A DNA stretch of 64,000 nucleotides, from contig OZ022502.1 of assembly GCA_963989385.1 (NCBI GenBank), positions 48,353,454 through 48,417,453 on the forward strand. Reading direction: 5' to 3'. The stretch's first letter is position 1; the number at the start of each line of letters is the position of its first letter. Below are positions 55,401 through 64,000 of this stretch, piece after piece. Made by a program: the position numbers and the translations under genes. Below the pieces are notes generated by a model that searched no databases, was not told the DNA's origin, and worked only from the letters and a program-made list of their open reading frames with translations. This DNA comes from Ctena decussata. Taxonomy: Eukaryota > Mollusca > Bivalvia > Lucinida > Lucinidae.

Positions 55401-57440
55401 GTTGTGGTTGTGGAGATATCAATGGTGACAGCTTGTGTACGCTTTATAAAATGTGAAATTTCTCCACAAAAGTCTGAGCTTCTGAGAAATCAAGCCTAAC
55501 TCAGTTGGAAGATGTAAATTTGGCTATGTTCAACAGAGTGTGAAAGTGGGTTACTGTCAGCAAAAAAAATGATACTGCAGAGACAATGTTAAGTTTTTAA
55601 GTTTGTATGACATCTCATCCAATCAGGGTTTTAGTGACTCAGAAATGGAGCTAAACCCAACTGATAGCCATAAATTTGACTCCAACTGATAGATGTAAAT
55701 TTGGCTATGTTCAACATAGTGTGAAAAGTAGGTCAACCTCAGCAAACAACACTGGTGAGGCAGGGATGATGTCATGATGTAAGCAAGTATGAAGTTTCCT
55801 TAAAAAAGGCATTTTAATCTTTAAGAAACACTAGAAGGTTGTCCAGGGACAACTGGTCGAGCCCGCTGTTTGCTATAGTGGCCTATAAGCATGTCAAGAC
55901 TAAGTACATGTAACTGCTTCACTCTAGAAAGAAGCCAAACATCATCATGCTTAGCCAGCATTTTCTTCTTTTTTTCAAATTTTCACAAAGGAAAATAAGT
56001 AGAAGTGGTGACCCAGACAAGCTCAATTTATGACAATTACAATATCTGACCTTCAAGTGTGACATTGACCTTGGACCTACCCAAACATGTATGTCACTTG
56101 ACACTTTCACTCATCAAGGAGAATAATTGTGCCGAATTATTTTGAAATCCATCCATTAATGTAGAAGTAATGGCTCGGACAAGCTCAATTTATGACCATT
56201 TTATAATTTGACTTTCAAGTGTGACCTTGACTTTGGACCTACTTGAACAAATGTTCCAAATGGCACTTCTCCCATCAAAGAGAACTATTGTGCCAAATTA
56301 TTTTGAAATCCATTCATAAATGTTGAAGTTATGGCTCAGCCAAGCTCAAATTATGGCCTTTTTATCATTTTACCTTCAAGTGTGACCTTGACCTTGGACC
56401 TACCTGAATAAATTTTCAAAATGGAACTTTTAAACATCAAGGAGAACAATTGTGCCATATTATTTTGAAATCCATTCATAAATGTAGAAGTAATGGCTTG
56501 GACAAGCTCAATTTATGGCCATTTTTATCATTTGACCTTCATGTGTGACCTTGACCTTGGACCTACCAGAACAAATGTTTCAAATGGCACTTCTACTCAT
56601 CAAGGAGAACAATTGTGCCAAATTATTTTGAAATCCATCTATAAATGTAGAAGTTATGGCTCGGACAAGCTCAATCTATGGCCATTTTATCATTTGACCT
56701 TCAAGTGTGACCTTGACCTTGGACCTACATGAACAAATGTTTCAAATGGCACTTCTACTCATCAAGGAGAACAACTGTGCCACATTATTTTGAAATCCAT
56801 CCATAAATGTAGAAGTTATGGCCCGGACAAATCCGGACGGACGGACGCACGCACGCACGGACATACACCGAACTGACATTGTAACAACTATGTCTCGCTC
56901 ACCGCAAGCGGGCTCCACAAAAACTAAGTGCAGTGGGTAGATGTAAATTTGGCTATGTTCAATACAGTGTGAAAGAAGGTCAAGGTCTGCCAAGAAAACT
57001 ACAACTGCAGAGAAACATGTCATGATGCAAGTTTGTGTGAAAGTTCATCACACAACGTTTTAGTCACGGGAGAAAATGGAGCTAAACACTGGATAAATGT
57101 AAATTTGGCTATGTTCAACGGCGTGTGAAAAGTAGGTCAAGGTCAGCAAACAACACTGGTGTAACAGAGATGACACTGTGATGTACATCTGTATGAAGTT
57201 TCCAGCAAAAGTTTTTTTTAGAATCTGAGAAACAGAGCTAAATGCAGTGGGTAGACGTAAATTTGGATATGTTCAACGAAGCGCTAAAGTGGATCAAGAT
57301 CTGACCTTGACCAGCAAATAACACTGGTATTGTGAAGACAATGTCATGATGTGAAGTTTCATCACACTAGGTCTCAGTGATGCTAAACACAGTGGGTAAA
57401 CACTGCAGATGACAATGTCATCGCTGGAAAGTGACCCCCT
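55400..57440 (+). mobile_element. Pearl-like element m (k family), host of element n
   Basis: Core units as in k (AAATTTGGCTATGTTCAACA, AAGTAGGTCAAGGTCAGCAA), three before 55827 and three after 56925; end GTCATCGCTGGAAAGTGACC like k. Ends not sharply defined. Confidence 0.65.
55827..56925 (+). mobile_element. Pearl-like element n, nested in element m
   Basis: 5' AAGGTTGTCCAGGGACAACT hairpin then GGTCGAGCCCGCT; 3' GTCTCGCTCACCGCAAGCGG-GCTC then poly-A. Five to six 155-bp units with AAGTGTGACCTTGACCTTGG, TTTTGAAATCCATCCATAAA, TGTAGAAGTTATGGC; (GGAC/GCAC)n at 56832-56860. Flanks AGAAA | CTAAG rebuild a unit of m. Confidence 0.85.
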
Positions 57441-57967
57441 ATGTTGCTCCAGTCAGGACAAAACCCACCTTACAACTACATCCCCAAATCTTAAGCATGA
57501 GAAACCTCTTAACGTGCGTAATGGGTATCATGGTATTATGGTGAGGTACAGCATGGTTTGTCCGCCCCTACAGTCAATAATCCACACAACTGAACTCTCT
57601 AGCATGGTTGTTTACTTGGGGTATTGAGCTATAAGTCTTTAGAGCATGGTTCGTCAGCCTGTACAGTAGCAGATAATCCACTCGCTATTAAAGCTTGTTG
57701 ATTACCCCAAAACAGGCAGAGGAACAATGCTCTATTATTTATATGCATTCACGAGCAATAAACATTGATGGTTCTGTGTGGGTTTTTTTTCCTCAACCTC
57801 TTCAAAAACTAAGGGTAAAAGCCAAACTATGGAACTTTTGGCCATTCCTTAACAAAGTATCTGTGTTATTTTGAACTATATTCACCATTCATACATTTAT
57901 CTTGGTAGTTTTAATGTAGGTAACGGAAGAAGCTGCCTTTCAAGGGAATTCATGTCAAATGCACTGA

Positions 57968-59384
57968 CAGTGCTCCAGATAAGCAGCGTATTTGCGTAAA
58001 TACCCAATAAAATAATTGAAAAACACAATTGACCTTTTCCTTTAAGCGTACCAATACGCAGACTAAAATTCCCGGTACGCAAAGACCCAAAAGACAGAAG
58101 CGTAACGACGGTGTTATCCAAGGCTGTCATGTGTAAACAAAAGCACTAGGTGTAATTCCTATGCCGCGTGTTCAACTATCTGTGTTGACCTCACAGATTT
58201 ACAGCAGCGTTATTAATAGATATACTGGTACTCGTTCTGTACATGGTGCGCGAGAAATGGCGGGAAACAGACGAAACACAGCGGGAAAGAATTTTAAAGT
58301 GCACGAACCGAAGATATCAAGTCACCGGTTTCCGGGAATTGCAACATCTTGGTCTTGCTTAAATATAGTATAATTATCTCTGACGACCGCTTCTAGCAAC
58401 TTGAAGCTACCGATTGCATTTTCCAAGTTGAAAACTGATTTAACACACGTGTTATGCCCATCGAGCACAGCGCATATGCATAATACAAACAGTCAGGAAA
58501 TGAAAAACGTGCCTCGGAAATGGCTCGTAACTTCGGCAGGCAACCTAAAAATCTTTTTTTTTTTTTTTTCTCGTGAAAGATTCTGCAAACTTTTTGATGA
58601 GTTGCCCCTCTCAGGCTCATCCCTTTGGCGCGTGATACACCGGTAATATGATTTTAATTTGCTGGCAAAGCCACTGTAAAAGTCTCAACTTCTGACAAGC
58701 TGTCAATTATTGCGATGCGATACTTCTAAAGACGTAAACTGACCAATCACTTGAGGCGGTAGATCTAAGACAAAGATACCGTGTAGACCCAATTCATTTA
58801 TTGATCAAACAGTGATCAAGAAAGTGTGAAATACTGACACGTGCCGTATGCTACTGCTGATTAATGACATACGGTAGTGGGGATTAAGAAGGTGTGAAAT
58901 TCCAGGTAAATGTGAGGTGGCATTTGATTTCTGGTTCAAATAAACAGTCCCTCTGTAGCTCTGTCAAAGGTGCGAGCAATGCGTGGCTTCTTCAAAACTT
59001 GCAATAACTGACATTTGAGGAGATTTTAAAGAAGTACAGCCGGCAAAAATAACGCGTCTGCGGGAATCCTCGGAAAGCCATTATTGGCGTCCGGGCCGAA
59101 ATTTTTGCATCCAGTAACGCCGAATTCGGCGTCCCCGAGATCCCTGAACTACATATATAGATAGATACCGATGCAAAATCATGGTGATGCAAAATGTTAA
59201 GATTGCAGCACTATTGCTAACTCCAGTTTTACCAAATCGCACAAATAAAATCAGAATACCCAATTAAATGCAAAATCAGTGGGTAATGCAAGTTGCATTA
59301 CCCAATTAAAATTCAGAATACCCAATTAACAAAAAAATCAGTGGGTAATACCCAATTAACCATAAATTCTTATCTGGAGCCCTG
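57968..59384. mobile_element. 1.4-kb element with AGATAAG-family TIRs and 6-bp TSD
   Basis: CAGTGCTCCAGATAAG at 57968-57983 and CTTATCTGGAGCCCTG at 59369-59384; CACTGA at 57962-57967 and 59385-59390 is a perfect duplication. Unlike the other copies it is not a hairpin; only the ends are shared. Inside, ACCCAATTAA words repeat at about 59225-59365. A 38-codon frame (58257-58373, MAGNRRNTAGKNF...) has no recognised homologue. It may be a longer, still non-autonomous relative carrying foreign sequence. Confidence 0.85.
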
Positions 59385-59410
59385 CACTGAGTTCTCCTCA
59401 TTGACATTTG

Positions 59411-59646
59411 AGCTGCAACACAACAAAACCAACAAAGTGGTTGTGCGCCCAGCGCAGACTCAGATCAGCCTGGGCATCCGCCCAGGCCAATCACAGTCTT
59501 CGATGTCCGCATTAAGGTAGCTTAGATCCCTAGCTACCCTTTAAGCAATTAGCGAAGCGTCCGATGAGACTGGGCGGATGCCCAGGCCTATCTGAGTCTG
59601 GGCTGGTCGCACAACCATTTTGTTGGTTTTCTCGCGTCACAGCTCA
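59411..59646. mobile_element. Inverted-repeat element, AACCAACAAA family (copy 2)
   Basis: GAGCTGCAACACAACAAAAC and GTTTTCTCGCGTCACAGCTC ends with AACCAACAAAGTGG inside; CCTGGGCATCCGCCCAGG palindrome within. Long imperfect hairpin. Confidence 0.8.
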
Positions 59647-59950
59647 ATTATTGAAAGCACTGTACTAAATAAAAGGATCACTATAGTGATAAATTGCTGA
59701 AAATAGGAATATAAACATCATTCACATCTCTAAACACTTATCTCCATTTATGCAAGTATCCAGAATCTTTTTTCTTTAAAAGAAGATATCTATTTGAAAT
59801 ATATATATATATATATATAGATTTTATATTGAGACATCTGGATTCAAATACTGGTCCCTATCCAAACCCAGCTATCTGCGTTCTGGGTTTAACCCCACAC
59901 AGATCGCTGTTAAATTTGGAGGGAGAAAATACTTCGAGATCTTTGAAATG

Positions 59951-60177
59951 AGTCACGACACAACAAAACCAACAAAGTGGCATGTGCACCTAGCAAAGAC
60001 TCAGATCTGCCCAGTCTGATCAGAGTCTTCACTGTGTGCTTAAAGGGAAGCTAAGGGTCTAAAGCTACCTTCATGCCAACAGCGAAGACTCAGCTCAGCC
60101 TGGGCGGATGCGAAGGCTGAACTGAGTCTTCCTTGGGCTCATGCCACTTTGTTGGTTTTGTGGTGTCGAGGTTCAAA
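59951..60177. mobile_element. Inverted-repeat element, AACCAACAAA family (copy 3)
   Basis: GTCACGACACAACAAAACCA and TGGTTTTGTGGTGTCGAGG ends, same inner words as copies 1 and 2. Confidence 0.78.
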
Positions 60178-60263
60178 TATGTTGATAAGGCAACTGAGAC
60201 AATTCCCTTGACCAGGTAGGTGATGCTTATAAGATCCTCAACTATGCATCTGCAACTAGTCCT

Positions 60264-60451
60264 GCACTCCAGATAAGAAGGGGTAACAGGGATATTTTAG
60301 GGATGATTTTCCATATTTCTTTATAAAAAAAGTTTTGAACCCTCATTAGAACTGTCTTGGTTCTATTGAGGGGTCACAACAGGTTTTTGTCGAGAAATAA
60401 GAAAAATTATCTCAGAATTATCCTCAAATATGCCTCTTATCTAGGGCTCTG
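60264..60451. mobile_element. AGATAAG hairpin MITE
   Basis: GCACTCCAGATAAGAAGGGG to CTTATCTAGGGCTCTG; centre shortened (ATTAGAACTGTCTTGGTTCTA). Confidence 0.8.
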
Positions 60452-60774
60452 AAGGACCCTGCTGACCATAAACATAAGATTATCTATTCAACAAAGAAAA
60501 AAGTTTAAACATTCAAATAATATGCTAATGTTTTTTTAGCTTAAAATACAGCAGCACTAGCCATGTGCAGTATTGTGATGTTGATGTAAACAAAGCCCAA
60601 CCTGTTTCAGAGATCAATACACACATGCCAAGAGATAAGTCATTAATCAGATAAGAACACACTCATAGGCAACTGTCAATTAAGTACACTCTAAAGGCGG
60701 GTGATATGAATTTATTGTATTGACTATCTCCTACCATGAGGTTTATTTTGACATGACAACACTATGTGACATAC

Positions 60775-61494
60775 CTGACCCCTATAGGGTCCTGCCCCAG
60801 ACATTGACATTTGGGAATACCCGCGCTGATTCTGCATCCAAGACTGTGGAGGACCATATGGGGTATTCCCACTAGCCATATCAGCCCCTGGTTTTTGTGG
60901 ACCCCCACTGTAACCATCAAAACTGTTCTGTGGGTATCTTGTGTTAGAATGAGGCGTCTGAAGAAGCTGATTTAATGTTGGTGTTGGTCCCGCTTGTTGC
61001 GAAATATTCTGGCCAGACATCATTCGCTGCTGGTTAGGGTTGTATCCACCTGGCACCATCCCCATGCCTGGTCTGACGGGCATCATGCCTGGCTGCTGGA
61101 TAATCCCAGCCCGTCCTCCTGACTGATACTGACCAAAACTAGCATTTGGATTGGGAAATTCCCCACTTCCTGCCATACTGTTATCCACCATATTAGGATA
61201 GCCAGCTCTGTTGTAAGAATTATATTGTGACATATGATGGAGCCCATCATTCACTCTACCATAACTTTCACCTGCTATACCCTGTTCTCCAGGGTTCGGG
61301 CCGTAGTTATTCATCTCTGAATGCATATACGCACCTTCCATGGCTTGATTGTTAAACTCACTTTGTTCGGAATTCATCTGACCACCATCTTGAATTGAGT
61401 CCATTGTGTTCTCGCTCTGACGAGTAGGAGAACTCAACATCTTACTGCTTGTAGCATTTTCATATGTCTGTACATTACCTGGCCCCTTCACCAT
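60775..61494 (-). CDS. ARID1: ARID1 exon 1 (first recognised coding exon)
   Basis: 240 codons from ATG at 61494 to GGT CAG, donor GTATGT (GT at 60773-60774), phase 0 out. It begins MVKGPGNVQTYENATSS and holds QYNSYNRAGYP (compare QYNSYYPNRSAYP in human ARID1A), PTPTLNQLLQTP and DGYSGGPQKPGADMAS. LNQLL at residues 174-178 is the LXXLL motif known in ARID1A. Human exon 1 stops at a similar point. An in-frame TGA lies 21 nt before the ATG, so nothing more is coded in this exon unless CAG (at -18) is an acceptor for an upstream exon. The -3 base is T, a weak start context. Confidence 0.88.
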
Positions 61495-63110
61495 CGAAAG
61501 GGGTACCTGGTATCACAATATGAGTCACCTTTCTTTCTCCAACCGTCTTTCTATCATCACAAACCTTTATATTCGCAATCCAATTACACAGAGTTTTTGT
61601 TCAGAAATCGTAAAATGTATCCTTAGGTTTTCATATGACAACTCTGATATGAGTTCAGTTTTATGTCACACGTGCACAAGGTACACTTGCAATCAAGAAA
61701 AACAACTTTAGCGGAAGCATGGTCTTATCATAAACAGACCTATTGTGTAAAGGTACAGTTTTCAGTTAGCGGGAACATTGGCGATGATCAGTCAAAGAAT
61801 TCCTACGCTGAAAAACTCAGTTTGTTGGGGAAAAATATACGCCATTTTGGGCTGTCATGTCTTATTTTCATCTTATGTTTATATTTCGGAACATGCAGGG
61901 TCTATTTTCATTACATTTTCAGACTCCATACATTTGTCTATTTTGTGGAATTCTGATTAGTCACTTGTCCACTCAGCGGAAGCATAACGTTTTAGGGTTG
62001 TGATGCGTCTCAGGCATTCTTTTCAATTCTGCCGACTCAATTAGCTGGTACTTTGTCCTCCCCAGCAGTTAGTTTTGAATAAACAAATGCAGCTAATTCT
62101 AAAAAGTAATTTGGTCTACTAAATGGCTGTTTTTAATTTTATTATACTTTGTTCTATCTGTTGCATTGTATCTCACGACCCAAACTTTGTTTTTGTTTTA
62201 ATAAAAGTGAAAATTAAAAAGAGCAGGAGGAAATTCTAACAGCATTTATTGAGCCGCAGGGCAATCTAACTGACGTCAATCAGAGGTGAAGTATCGTATT
62301 ATTGAGCACGCATTAGTGTCTGTTCATTTTTTACTTGAGAAACCTATTGTTAGCGACTCCGACTAAGTTGCCAGAATAAAACTACATCGCTCAGAACGAA
62401 AATGTTAAAAGCATCTTTTAAAATTATTTGAAAATGAAAAATATAATTTTGCGAGCACAGAAAATAATATATTTAATGAGAAAGTTTTAGGCTGTTCCCG
62501 TTATAAAACAGTTCCCCTCGTATAAAGCTTAATAGCAGACGCAAAACTTGAGGTCGCACAGAATAGCAAATGTGTGTAACATGGGAGATAACTTGTGGTT
62601 AATTGTTATTGGCAAACCATGACAACCTATGAGTTTTTGTTCACTTTAGGACGGACGCTCTGAAAATTACTACTGACACACACAAAAAGAACCCTTGTCG
62701 ACAAATATAGTTAGATCAATTAGTGCAAATAAATTATTAATTTCTAATACACATGACAGCAATTTTTAGGGAGGAAGATAACTTGTGGGCAATCACTTTT
62801 CCCCTACAGTTTATGCTCAGAAAACGCGAAAATAAAATCCCACAAATCAAAGGGAGTTATGTCTTTTCATCATGAACATTAGCATTATGGATGGTCAAGT
62901 GGTAATCCCACCTGGAGATTACGCAATGCTGTGATGCCGCAAGAAAAGGTACTTTAAGGCCTGTATGAACAGGGAAGACCCAGATCCTGCGCATCCGTAG
63001 TCACGTGTCCGTAGTCAGATCAGATTCTTCCCTCTTGCGCATGTAGTCTATTGATGGGGTATCTTTAATATTCACTTTACGCACATGGCTTAAAGGTCCC
63101 TTTTCACGCA
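61495..63110. other. Upstream flank of ARID1, possible 5' UTR/promoter, nothing firm
   Basis: No TATA box or CpG-rich stretch stands out. TGACGTCA, a perfect CRE, is at 62271-62278. 62940-63105 carries the dispersed GTAAGGTACCTTTTCA/ACGCAAACG-type repeat seen at 11.3 and 30.1 kb. No protein-like frame. Confidence 0.4.
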
Positions 63111-63800
63111 AACGTATGAACGGAAATATATGAACTATGAAGTATGAACTGTGAAGTCACATCAAAGTGATAATTCAGAACGACTGGAGGTGACTTCAAA
63201 AGTCACATACTTACTTCATAGTTCATATTTCACAAGTAATACGCCACCCACACTATACAGTTCATACTTCATTAATTGTCCATACTTACACTTGATACTT
63301 CAAAGTTCCTACTTCACACTTCAAATTCAAATTCAAACCTCATAATTCATATTTCAGAGACCATACTTTACATTCCACTGTTCACAATCTCCACTTCATA
63401 CTTCAGACTACAAAGTTCATTGTTAACACTTCATGATTCATACATCAAACGTCACACATCATAGTTCATAATGCTTAATGCATTGTTCACAGATGATAGT
63501 TCATACTTCTCAGTTCAAACTTCACACTTCAAAATTCATTCTTCACACTTATGAGTCAAACTTCGCGCTCCATAGTTCATACTGCACGCTTCCAAGAATG
63601 AAATATGAACTATTAAATGTGACATATGAACTTTGAAGTGTGAAGTTAAAGCAATGAAGTGTGAAGTATGAACTACGGAGTGTAAAGTATCAACTATGAA
63701 GTATGAACTATTAAGTGTGAAGTATGAAATATTAAGTGTTAAATTTAGGCAATGAAGGGTAAGGTGTATATTATGAAGTGTAAAGTATGAACTCTGACGT
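63110..63800. repeat. Degenerate TTCATACTTCA array with strand switches
   Basis: 63115-63155 and 63595-63800 read as GAAGTATGAACTATGAAGTG words; 63195-63595 reads as the complement (TTCATACTTCACACTTCA). Words repeat every 9-20 bp with point changes. Non-coding. Confidence 0.85.
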
Positions 63801-64000
63801 TTGACTGACGATTAAAGGTAGGTTCCTGAAGTTTGTTATGCAGCATAATTTTGATTATTTTTTCTAAGTTGTCTGAAAGCATTCATAACAAGGAAATTAA
63901 CAAGAGTCACTGAAAGTGTAAAGCATAAAGTATGAGATAAGTTGTTTTGCTAGGGATTCCCTAACTCTGCTTCGCACACTAGTAAGGGCTATTTTTAGTT

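Larger units (their letters stand above)
1..61494 (-). other. ARID1: ARID1/osa-type gene locus (12 coding exons seen, 3' part missing)
   Basis: Twelve exons on the minus strand join into one open frame of about 1,134 codons (720+112+257+106+90+129+1086+203+132+192+223+153 nt). All internal junctions are GT-AG and the phases match at each (0,1,0,1,1,1,1,0,0,0,1). The product is low-complexity, rich in Q/P/G/M/N/S, with one folded part visible, an ARID domain at about residues 946-1083. ARID1 proteins are BAF-complex subunits that bind DNA and hold the remodeler together in the nucleus. Recognised from the ARID sequence (QPLDLYRLYV, SAAFTLKKNYIKYMFAFEC), the LNQLL motif, the MPPRPPS and PSP stretches, and the long exon 1 ending just after an ADMAS motif, as I recall for human ARID1A. 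Invertebrates usually have one ARID1 gene, so A versus B is not meaningful here. The C-terminal BAF250 domain lies outside the window. Confidence 0.9.

Noticed and set aside
58257..58373. Small gene, 38 codons, inside the 1.4-kb element
   Set aside because: No recognised family, no splice partner; kept only as a possible captured fragment.
63110..63800. CRISPR-like array
   Set aside because: Words of 9-20 bp with no regular unique spacers, in an animal genome; a degenerate simple repeat.

Overview
The window looks like animal genomic DNA, most probably from a bivalve mollusc. Three things point that way: one intron-rich gene on the minus strand, a very high density of short inverted-repeat transposons and tRNA-derived SINEs, and many pearl-like elements (tandem cores of about 150-170 bp, a GGAC microsatellite and a terminal hairpin) of the kind known from oysters and clams. 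The species cannot be fixed from the sequence alone.

The only host gene I can support is an ARID1 orthologue (ARID1A/ARID1B in vertebrates, osa in flies), the DNA-binding subunit of BAF-type SWI/SNF chromatin remodelers. It runs from high to low coordinates. The first recognised coding exon is 60775-61494. Eleven more follow at 45460-45571, 44148-44404, 20953-21058, 16832-16921, 15778-15906, 13612-14697, 12134-12336, 10451-10582, 4091-4282, 2893-3115 and 1-153 (cut by the window edge). Every junction has GT-AG ends and all phases agree, giving about 1,134 codons in frame. The ARID DNA-binding domain is split over the exons at 4091-4282 and 2893-3115. The C-terminal half of the protein lies beyond position 1.

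Almost everything else is intronic mobile DNA. (i) About 25 copies of a hairpin element with TIR CAGWGCTCCAGATAAG occur, one a perfect 190-bp palindrome and one a 1.4-kb non-hairpin relative. (ii) Pearl-like elements lie at about 0.5-2.4, 8.3, 33.5-37, 38.5-39.7, 39.8-42.5, 42.75, 47.4-48.4, 48.8-53 and 55.4-57.4 kb, often nested in one another. (iii) A foldback family and a separate MITE both have CAC-starting termini and 5-bp target duplications. (iv) There are TA-flanked mariner-like MITEs, hAT-like elements, several tRNA-derived SINEs and a decayed LINE ORF split by a SINE. Simple satellites and minisatellites lie at 0.74-1.77, 19.3-20.2 and 63.1-63.8 kb.

Region by region: 1-4.3 kb holds ARID exons and a nested pearl pair; 4.3-21 kb holds the middle exons, crowded by TEs that stop 12-75 bp from splice sites; 21-44 kb is a 23-kb intron with the four-level nest at 33.3-37 kb; 44-46 kb has two small exons; 46-60.8 kb is a 15-kb first intron full of pearl elements; 61.5-64 kb is the upstream flank, with no gene recognised.
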